Positions 1-9,580 of a DNA stretch of 14,078 bases are shown piece after piece. Made by a program: the position numbers and the translations under genes. Origin of the DNA: Modestobacter sp. (GTDB lineage: Bacteria > Actinomycetota > Actinomycetes > Mycobacteriales > Geodermatophilaceae); NCBI GenBank assembly GCA_025965635.1, contig JAOPWO010000358.1, positions 1-14,078 of the forward strand, read 5' to 3'. Below the pieces are notes generated by a model. It was not told the origin of the DNA and searched no databases. It worked only from the letters and a program-made list of their open reading frames with translations. Numbering within the stretch: the stretch's first letter is position 1; each line of letters opens with the position of its first letter.

Positions 1-177
1 GTCGTCCTGCGTGGCCCAGCGCTCGATCATCACGAAGCCGTAGCCGTCCTCGTGCAGGGCGTAGAGCTCGCAGCCGGCCTCCTGGTGCACTGCGGGGATC
101 GCGGCGACGAGCGCCTCCCGGACGGCATCGGCACGGCCGGGCCTGGGCGAGATGGTGGCGACGATCAGGATGGACAA
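1..177 (-). CDS. Antibiotic biosynthesis monooxygenase (ABM) domain protein, 3' end cut off by window
   Basis: The 59 visible residues begin MSILIVATISPRPGRADAVR and continue through a CELYALHEDG segment to an ERWATQDD segment at the window edge. This is the usual order of a small dimeric ABM-fold protein: a first beta strand, a helix containing the R/E-rich 'vREAL' segment, a 'GC..Y.l..d' strand, and a 'ERW' strand. The family includes quinol monooxygenases (YgiN type), heme-degrading enzymes and many proteins of unknown substrate, so no specific reaction can be assigned. The start is taken as TTG at 177-175 because AGGAG lies at 188-184, six bases upstream; no in-frame ATG or GTG fits better. 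The family is usually about 95-110 residues, so roughly 40 are missing. It is divergent from fprA across 81 bp. The fold call is fairly safe; the function is unknown. Confidence 0.72.
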   Translation of the reverse strand, partial: MSILIVATISPRPGRADAVREALVAAIPAVHQEAGCELYALHEDGYGFVMIERWATQDD

Positions 178-258
178 CGGGTTCTCCTCACGGGTCGGTG
201 AGCCGGCTGCGCCCGGCGCACCCTGGCGCGTACCCGCCCCAGGGACGACGATGCGGGC

Positions 259-1674
<1,416 letters not shown>

Positions 1675-1689
1675 TGCGGGGCCTTTCGA

Positions 1690-4488
<2,799 letters not shown>

Positions 4489-4494
4489 AGCCGC

Positions 4495-4500
4495 AGTATC
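4495..4500 (-). promoter_or_regulatory. Candidate -10 box of a leaderless ppc promoter
   Basis: On the minus strand GATACT is followed by six bases (GCGGCT) and then the GTG start of ppc. In a sigma-70-type promoter the -10 hexamer covers -12 to -7, so this geometry puts +1 on the G of the start codon. No AGGAG-like site lies upstream of the GTG, which agrees with a leaderless transcript, common in actinobacteria. A convincing -35 box at 16-18 bp spacing is not visible, so this is an inference from spacing. Confidence 0.4.
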
Positions 4501-4535
4501 GACTGCAGGTGTGACGGCGAGGTGTCCCAGGCAGG

Positions 4536-5486
4536 ATGCCCCACGTGATCCGACTGCAGGCCACGCCCGCCGCCCCGCCCGCCGCCGCGCACGGCGAAGG
4601 ACCGGTCTGGGACGCCGACCGCCAGGAGCTGGTGTGGGTGGACATCACCGCCGGCCGGTTCCGGCGGGCGACGGTCTCCCCCGACGGGGACCTGACCGAG
4701 GTGGGTGCGGTGGAGGTGGGCGGCACCGTGGGCGTCGTCACCCCGGTCGCGGACGGCGGCTGGCTGCTCGGCGCCGGCCCGGGATTCACCGCGGTGACCG
4801 CCGACGGGCAGGTGCGGCCCCTGCTGACGCTGGCCGGGGAGGGCGGCCCGGAGCAGCCGGCGGACGGCCGGCCGAGCGGCACCCGGATGAACGACGGCGG
4901 CTGCGACCGGGCCGGCCGGTTCTTCGCCGGGACGATGGCCTTCGACGAGCGTCCGGGCGCCGGCACGCTCTACCGGGTCGACCTGGACGGCACGGTGTGC
5001 ACCGTGCTGGACGGGCTCGCCGTCTCCAACGGGCTGGGCTGGTCTCCCGACGACCGCACCGTCTACCTGGCCGACTCCGGCGCCGGGGCGGTGTGGGCGT
5101 TCGACTACGACCTGGGCACCGGCGAGTTCGGCGGCCGGCGCACCGTCGTCGACTTCACGGGGGACGACGGCGTCGCCGACGGGCTCACCCTGGACGACGA
5201 GGGCTGCCTGTGGACCGCGCTCTGGGGCGCCGGGCAGGTGCGGCGCTACTCCCCCGACGGCGAGCTGCTCGCGGTGGTCGACGTCCCGGTGTCCCGGACG
5301 ACGAGCTGCGCGTTCGCCGGCCCCGGCCGGGACCTGCTGGTGATCAGCACCTCGGCGCACGGTCTCCCGGACGACGAGCGGGCCGGCCAGCCCGACGCCG
5401 GGCGGCTGTTCACCGTCCGGCCCGGGGTGACCGGCCCGCCCGCTTTCCCCTACCGCGGCCCGCTCACCAGCCTCCACCCCCGCTGA
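4536..5486 (+). CDS. SMP-30/gluconolactonase/LRE-like family protein (probable sugar lactonase)
   Basis: A 316-residue six-bladed beta-propeller of the SMP-30/gluconolactonase family, soluble and without a signal peptide; members hydrolyse sugar lactones using one divalent metal. The metal ligands known from regucalcin have clear counterparts: Glu21 in GEGPVW, Asn165 in SNGLGWSPD and Asp215 in VADGLTLDD. The substrate-side Asn119 in RMNDGG is also present. Repeated blade motifs are visible (RAGRFFAGTMAFD, VYLADSGAGAVWAFDYD, CLWTALWGAGQVRRYSPDG). The length is typical (about 290-320). The start is ambiguous. ATG 4536 has GAGGTG at 4519-4524, a rather long 11-base spacer. GTG 4545, three codons later, has AGGCAGG at 4529-4535 with a 9-base spacer. 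The gene is divergent from ppc, with only about 47-56 bp to hold both promoters, and convergent with the LLM gene. The substrate (gluconolactone, xylonolactone or other) cannot be read from sequence. Confidence 0.9.
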   Translation: MPHVIRLQATPAAPPAAAHGEGPVWDADRQELVWVDITAGRFRRATVSPDGDLTEVGAVEVGGTVGVVTPVADGGWLLGAGPGFTAVTADGQVRPLLTLAGEGGPEQPADGRPSGTRMNDGGCDRAGRFFAGTMAFDERPGAGTLYRVDLDGTVCTVLDGLAVSNGLGWSPDDRTVYLADSGAGAVWAFDYDLGTGEFGGRRTVVDFTGDDGVADGLTLDDEGCLWTALWGAGQVRRYSPDGELLAVVDVPVSRTTSCAFAGPGRDLLVISTSAHGLPDDERAGQPDAGRLFTVRPGVTGPPAFPYRGPLTSLHPR

Positions 5487-5500
5487 ACCGGGCTCCCGGT
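5487..5500. terminator. Short GC-rich inverted repeat between convergent genes
   Basis: ACCGG (5487-5491) and CCGGT (5496-5500) flank the four-base loop GCTC directly after the SMP-30 stop codon and before the convergent LLM stop. A small hairpin could form in either transcript. There is no following T-run, so it is only a weak candidate terminator. Confidence 0.25.
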
Positions 5501-5512
5501 GGCCGAAGCCCG

Positions 5513-6493
5513 TCAGGAGCCGAAGGCCTCGCGCCACGCCGGCATCAGCTCGCGCTGCGCCCACTCCAGGTAGGGCTCCTGCTGGTCCCCACCGATCTGC
5601 ACCAGGGCCAGCTGGGTGAACCCGGCGTCCGCGTAGGCCGTCGCCGCCTCGATCACGGCCTCGACGTCGTCGCCGCACGGGATGGACCCCGCGACGTCCT
5701 CCTCGCGGACGAACTGGCTGGCCGCGTCGAAGCCCGCCGTCCCGGGCAGGTCGGCGTTGACCTTCCAGCCGAGGCCGAACCAGCGGAACAGCGAGTGGGC
5801 CCGGGTGACCGCGGCCGCCTTGTCGGTGCCGTAGCTGATCGGCATCTGGCCCACCCAGGGCTTGTCCCCGCCTCCGGCGGCCTCGAAGGTCTCGGTGAGC
5901 TCGGGCTTGGGCTCGGTGGCGATGAGCACGTCGGCGTACTCGGCGGCCAGCTCCACCGACCTCGGCCCGGATACGGCGATCCCGATCGGCACCCCACCCT
6001 CGGGGAGGTCCCAGATCTTCCCGCCGTCGACGTCGTAGTGGTCGCCGTGGAAGGTCGTGTACCCGTCGCCCGCCAGCAGCTCCTTGATGATCTGCACGGC
6101 CTCGGCGAACATCTCGTGCCGGACCGCGACGGCCGGCCAGCCCTCCCCGATGACGTGCTCGTTGAGGTTCTCCCCCGCGCCGAGGCCCAGGCTGAACCGG
6201 CCGTCGGACAGCAGCTGGAGGGTCGCGGCCTGCTGGGCGACGACTGCCGGGCGGTAACGCATGATCGGGCAGGTCACGTAGGTCATCAGCGGCAGCCGGC
6301 TGGTCGCCTGCGCCACCGCGCCGAGGGTGACCCAGGCGTTGGGCGAGTGGCCCATCTCGTCCAGCCAGGGGAAGAAGTGGTCGCTGCTGACGGCGAAGTC
6401 GAAGCCCGCCGCCTCGGCGCCGACGGCGTAGGAGACCAGGTCCTTGGGCCCGGACTGCTCGGTCATCAGCGTGTAGCCCAGCTGCATGCTCAT
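5513..6493 (-). CDS. F420-dependent LLM-class oxidoreductase, FGD-like (G6PDH-type family)
   Basis: A 326-residue luciferase-like TIM-barrel enzyme that should use deazaflavin F420 for hydride transfer. It resembles the 'G6PDH family' of F420 enzymes, whose known member is mycobacterial FGD1 (glucose-6-phosphate to 6-phosphogluconolactone). Residues equivalent to the FGD1 active site appear to be kept: Asp38-His39 in SSDHFFPW, Trp43, and Glu108 in GAGENLNEH (FGD1 D39, H40, W44, E109). Thr193 and Lys196 in IATEPKPEL sit where FGD1 has two phosphate-binding residues. The remaining FGD1 phosphate ligands (Lys259, Arg283) could not be placed by eye, so the substrate may not be glucose-6-phosphate. 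Start ATG 6493 has only a weak GGGG upstream; ATG 6487, two codons in, is an alternative. A strong hairpin at 6507-6538 separates it from the ABC genes on the same strand. Family call is strong; substrate is open. Confidence 0.9.
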   Translation of the reverse strand: MSMQLGYTLMTEQSGPKDLVSYAVGAEAAGFDFAVSSDHFFPWLDEMGHSPNAWVTLGAVAQATSRLPLMTYVTCPIMRYRPAVVAQQAATLQLLSDGRFSLGLGAGENLNEHVIGEGWPAVAVRHEMFAEAVQIIKELLAGDGYTTFHGDHYDVDGGKIWDLPEGGVPIGIAVSGPRSVELAAEYADVLIATEPKPELTETFEAAGGGDKPWVGQMPISYGTDKAAAVTRAHSLFRWFGLGWKVNADLPGTAGFDAASQFVREEDVAGSIPCGDDVEAVIEAATAYADAGFTQLALVQIGGDQQEPYLEWAQRELMPAWREAFGS

Positions 6494-6506
6494 GGGCTGC
6501 GGCTAC

Positions 6507-6538
6507 CCCGCCGCCGGTCGGTGTGAACCGGCGGCGGG
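6507..6538. terminator. Perfect 12-bp inverted repeat between ABC permease and LLM gene
   Basis: CCCGCCGCCGGT (6507-6518) is the exact reverse complement of ACCGGCGGCGGG (6527-6538), with an 8-base loop. It lies 12 bp after the permease stop in the minus direction and 14 bp before the LLM start. The stem is all GC except one pair, and no T-run follows. It could be a U-less terminator, an attenuating hairpin in the LLM leader, or a protein-binding site. Confidence 0.45.
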
Positions 6539-6549
6539 TGGCCACCCTC

Positions 6550-7788
6550 CTAGCGCTCGGCCTTCAGCGCCTCCCGGAACGTCACCTTGCCACCGGTGCG
6601 CAGCAGCGCCCCGGCGTAGACCCGCCCGCCGATCCGGACGACGACGGCGATCGCCAGCACCATCAGCACGACGGCCAGGCCGACCTCCCACAGGGCGGCG
6701 TCACCGGCGGCCTGCCGCACCGGCATCACCATCGGCGACAGCCCGGGGATGTAGGAGGTCACCGTGGCCAGCGTGCTGCTCGGGTCCTGCGCCGCCTGGA
6801 TGGCGATGACGAAGCCGATCACCAGCACGATCGACGCGGGCGTGATCACGCTGCCCAGGTCCTCCTGCCGGCTGACCAGCGAGGCTGCGGCGGCGAACAC
6901 GGAGGCGTAGAAGGCGTAGCCGACCACGAACCAGGCCACGACGGTGAGCACGGTGCCGATCAGCTGACCGGGCAGCTCGACGACGTCGAAGGCCAGCGCC
7001 CCGACCACCCCGACGACGGCGATGACCAGCATCTGCGCCAGGCCGAGCAGCCCCAACCCGATGATCTTCCCGGCCAGCAGCTGCCAGGGCTTCATGGTGG
7101 CCAGCAGCAGCTCCACGACCCGGCTGGACTTCTCCTCCACCACACCCTGGGCGACGAACTGACCGAAGAGGATGAGCAGGCTGTAGAGCAGCACCACGCC
7201 GACCAGCGCGACGATCGTCGCCTCGGTGTTGTCCTCGGAGTCCGCCGCCAGCGTGACCACGTCGACCTGCGGCGCCGGCTGCAGCTGCACCCCGGCGGCG
7301 GTGAGCTGGTCGCTGACCGACAGCCCCTGCACGGCCGACTGGACCAGCGCCTCGAGCTGCGGGTCACCGCGGAGCAGCACCAGCTCGGGCTGCGCGCCGG
7401 CCGGGCCGAGCAGGGCGGCGTCGACCTCCTCGGCCGCCACGGCGCTGCGTGCGGCCGCCTCGTCGTCGTAGTCGACGACGTCGACGTCGGTGCCGAGACC
7501 CTCGCCCTGCGCCTGCAGCGCCTGCCCGACAGCGGCATCTCCGCCGACCACGCCGATCCGCGGGTCGGGACCGCCGCTGTTGATCACGACCTGGAACACC
7601 AGCATGCCCAGGATCAGCAGGATCAGGACCGCGGAGCCGATCAGGAAGCCCTTGTCCCGGATCCGGGTGGAGACCTCCCGCCCGGCCACCAGCCGGACCT
7701 GGGCGGCGGCGCTGTTCGGGCTGGTGCCCGGGGTGACGGACCGGGCCGTCGTCGGGGCCGAGGACGGGGTCTGCACCGGTGCGGTCAT
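6550..7788 (-). CDS. ABC-2 type exporter permease (NatB/YhaP-like)
   Basis: A 412-residue membrane subunit of a two-gene ABC exporter. Hydrophobic segments lie near residues 48-70, 190-214, 240-267, 276-302, 314-333 and 366-387. The roughly 120-residue stretch between the first two should lie outside the membrane, as in NatB/YhaP-like permeases. The family-typical cytoplasmic block EEKSSRVVELLLATMKPWQL (218-237) follows the second segment, and the C-terminal IGGRVYAGALLRTGGK block (386-401) is also typical. The open frame runs back to 8361 inside the ATPase gene. ATG 7788 is chosen because GGAGG (7796-7800) sits seven bases upstream and its ATGA overlaps the ATPase stop, implying translational coupling. 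Residues 1-30 are rich in Ala, Thr, Ser and Pro and probably disordered. NatAB exports sodium in Bacillus, but many homologues move drugs, peptides or unknown cargo, so the substrate is not assigned. Confidence 0.92.
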   Translation of the reverse strand: MTAPVQTPSSAPTTARSVTPGTSPNSAAAQVRLVAGREVSTRIRDKGFLIGSAVLILLILGMLVFQVVINSGGPDPRIGVVGGDAAVGQALQAQGEGLGTDVDVVDYDDEAAARSAVAAEEVDAALLGPAGAQPELVLLRGDPQLEALVQSAVQGLSVSDQLTAAGVQLQPAPQVDVVTLAADSEDNTEATIVALVGVVLLYSLLILFGQFVAQGVVEEKSSRVVELLLATMKPWQLLAGKIIGLGLLGLAQMLVIAVVGVVGALAFDVVELPGQLIGTVLTVVAWFVVGYAFYASVFAAAASLVSRQEDLGSVITPASIVLVIGFVIAIQAAQDPSSTLATVTSYIPGLSPMVMPVRQAAGDAALWEVGLAVVLMVLAIAVVVRIGGRVYAGALLRTGGKVTFREALKAER

Positions 7789-8696
7789 GCCGCCACCTCC
7801 GCGGGGGTCGCGGTCACGGCACCGCGGAACAGCTCGACGAGCGTGGGTTCGCGCCACGCGAAGTGGGTGACCGGCCCGGTGGCCAGCGCGGCCGCGAGCA
7901 CCTGCTGGTCGTCGGTGCCGGGGAGCAACTCGAGCACGGTGTCGCCGCGCTGCTCGGAGACCACCCGGACACCGGGGAGCTCGGCCGCCCAGCCGTGCGG
8001 AGCCTGCGGGACGACCACCCGGAGCTGCCGGCCGGCACCGGCTGCGCGCAGCTCGGGCACGGTGCCGCTGGCGACGATCCGGCCGCGGGCGAGGATGCCG
8101 ACGGCGTCGCAGAGCCGCTCGACGAGGTCGAGCTGGTGGCTGGAGAAGACCACCGGGACGCCGCGACGGCACTGCTCGAGCAGCGCCTCCGCGAGGGAGT
8201 CGACGCCCACCGGGTCGAGCCCGGAGAACGGTTCGTCGAGGATGAGCACGTCGGGTTCGCTGACCAGGGCGGCCGCCAGCTGGACCCGCTGCTGGTTGCC
8301 CAGCGACAGCTTCTCCAGCCGCTCGGCGCGGCGCTCGCCCAGCCCCAGCCGGTCGGCCCACTCGACCGCGGCCCGGGCGGCGGGGCCGGCGGCCATGCCG
8401 TGCAGCCGGGCGAAGTAGGTCAGCTGCTCGCCCACCTCCATCTTCGGGTAGAGCCCGCGCTCCTCCGGCATGTAGCCGATCCGCCGGCGGACCTCCTCGT
8501 CGACAGGACGGCCGTCCCAGCGGACCTCGCCCGCGTCGGCCCGCGCCAGACCCATCGCGATCCGCATCGTGGTGGTCTTCCCGGCGCCGTTGGAGCCGCA
8601 GAAGCCGAACATCTGCCCCGGGGCGACGCTGAAGCCGACCCCCTGCAGCACCTGGTTGCTGCCGTAGGCCTTGTGGAGCCCGTCGAACTCGAGCAC
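7785..8696 (-). CDS. ABC exporter ATP-binding subunit (NatA/YhaQ-like)
   Basis: A 303-residue ATPase that powers the permease encoded immediately downstream, with which it shares a 4-bp ATGA overlap. Walker A is GSNGAGKTT (34-42). The signature is LSLGNQQRVQ (130-139), in the NQQ form typical of NatA/YhaQ proteins. Walker B is VLILDEP (150-156), the D-loop is SGLDP, and the switch His is 187 in SSHQ. At the Q-loop position the sequence reads GYMPEERGLYPKM, with Glu instead of Gln, which is usual in this subgroup. About 95 residues follow the nucleotide-binding domain, forming the C-terminal domain seen in drug and sodium exporter ATPases. The start is GTG 8696 with GGAGG at 8701-8705, a short four-base spacer. 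A 17-bp palindrome at 8741-8757 lies about 45 bp upstream and may be the operator of the pair. No regulator gene lies in the window. Confidence 0.95.
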   Translation of the reverse strand: MLEFDGLHKAYGSNQVLQGVGFSVAPGQMFGFCGSNGAGKTTTMRIAMGLARADAGEVRWDGRPVDEEVRRRIGYMPEERGLYPKMEVGEQLTYFARLHGMAAGPAARAAVEWADRLGLGERRAERLEKLSLGNQQRVQLAAALVSEPDVLILDEPFSGLDPVGVDSLAEALLEQCRRGVPVVFSSHQLDLVERLCDAVGILARGRIVASGTVPELRAAGAGRQLRVVVPQAPHGWAAELPGVRVVSEQRGDTVLELLPGTDDQQVLAAALATGPVTHFAWREPTLVELFRGAVTATPAEVAA

Positions 8697-8740
8697 GTGT
8701 CCTCCGTGGTGTCGGGCGGCACAGCCGGGGGCCCGCGCTA

Positions 8741-8757
8741 CTTTCCGTTACGGAAAG
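8741..8757. promoter_or_regulatory. 17-bp near-perfect palindrome, candidate operator for the ABC exporter
   Basis: CTTTCCGT (8741-8748), one central T, then ACGGAAAG (8750-8757): 8-bp perfect arms. Size and symmetry suit a TetR-type or similar dimeric repressor. The site is AT-richer than its surroundings. It lies 45 bp upstream of the ATPase GTG and 120 bp upstream of the udgX ATG. Further CTTTCC half-sites occur at about 8770 and 8857. A TTGACG hexamer on the minus strand (8780-8785) could be a -35 box for the ABC genes, but no good -10 follows at normal spacing. Confidence 0.5.
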
Positions 8758-8876
8758 AGTGGCCCATGACTTTCCAACTCGTCAAGTGGCCGGTGCGGGG
8801 GTGTCAGGCACTCGGCACCCGGCCGCAGCGGCGCCCTCGCCCTGCGCGGCAGCACCCTTTCCGGTGTCATCAGCAC

Positions 8877-9569
8877 ATGACCTCCGAGAACCACCCTGCC
8901 CCGGTCCCCCAGGGCGTCGGCCTGGCCGGGCTGCGCGAGGCGGCAGCCGGGTGCCGCGCCTGCGAGCTCTGGGAGCCCGCCACCCAGACGGTCTTCGGCG
9001 AGGGCCCGGAGACGGCCCGGATCGTCCTCGTCGGGGAGCAGCCCGGCGACCAGGAGGACCGGGCGGGCGAGCCGTTCGTCGGCCCGGCCGGGAAGCTGCT
9101 CGACCGCGCCCTGACCGACGCCGGGATCGACCGCCGGGACGCCTACGTGACCAACGCGGTCAAGCACTTCGCATTCAGCATGCGTGGCAAGCGCAGAATC
9201 CACGAAACCCCGCGGCCCGAGCACATCCGCGCGTGCCACCCATGGCTGGAAGCGGAACTGCAGGTGCTCAAGCCTGAAGTCGTCGTCTGCCTCGGTGCCA
9301 CTGCCGCCAAGGCACTCATCGCGCCGTCGTTCCGGATCACCAGGAGCCGCGGTCACCTCCTCCCGTGGACACCCCCGGGCGCACCCGCCCTGGCCCCGAT
9401 CGAGCCCGACGCCGACGGCGACGAGCCGGAGGAGGAGGTGCCGGCGCAGACCTGGATCCTGGCGACCACGCACCCCTCCGCAGTCCTGCGCACCCCGGAC
9501 GAGGGCCGCACCGCCGCCTACGACGCGCTCGTCGCCGACCTCACGGTGGTCACCGGCGCCCTCGCGTGA
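8877..9569 (+). CDS. udgX: UdgX-type uracil-DNA glycosylase
   Basis: A 230-residue protein of the uracil-DNA glycosylase superfamily (family 4-like, Fe-S). Motif A is GEQPGDQED (53-61). KRRIH (105-109) is the loop that marks UdgX; in Mycobacterium smegmatis UdgX its His forms a covalent bond with the sugar left after uracil removal. THPSA (198-202) is the later active-site motif. Cys26 and Cys29 (CRAC), Cys120 and possibly Cys138 are candidate Fe-S ligands. Between RGHLLPW and TWILATTHPS lies an acidic, proline-rich stretch (about 165-190) that I do not expect in the roughly 209-residue mycobacterial protein. ATG 8877 is chosen because it leaves the usual short N-terminus before CRAC. In-frame ATG 8766 would add 37 residues with uncharacteristic codons. 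No Shine-Dalgarno is seen, so a leaderless message is possible. Codon use between 9171 and 9314 differs sharply from the rest of the gene. Convergent with the glgC-like gene (11 bp apart). Confidence 0.93.
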   Translation: MTSENHPAPVPQGVGLAGLREAAAGCRACELWEPATQTVFGEGPETARIVLVGEQPGDQEDRAGEPFVGPAGKLLDRALTDAGIDRRDAYVTNAVKHFAFSMRGKRRIHETPRPEHIRACHPWLEAELQVLKPEVVVCLGATAAKALIAPSFRITRSRGHLLPWTPPGAPALAPIEPDADGDEPEEEVPAQTWILATTHPSAVLRTPDEGRTAAYDALVADLTVVTGALA

Positions 9570-9580
9570 CGCCGTTGTGG

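Noticed and set aside
6550..8361. Permease frame extended upstream to 8361 as an ATPase-permease fusion
   Set aside because: The extra 191 codons lie in another frame over the ATPase gene and encode Arg/Pro/Ala-rich sequence. ATG 7788 has a good ribosome binding site and an ATGA overlap.
8766..8876. Upstream in-frame ATG 8766 as the udgX start
   Set aside because: It would add 37 residues with codons unlike the rest of the genome sample (ACT, CAA, TGT, CAT) and no family resemblance; it also overlaps the palindrome region. Kept only as a less likely alternative.
8748..9473. Minus-strand frame of 241 codons opposite udgX
   Set aside because: Antisense to a gene with clear UdgX motifs; no conserved domain seen in the translation.
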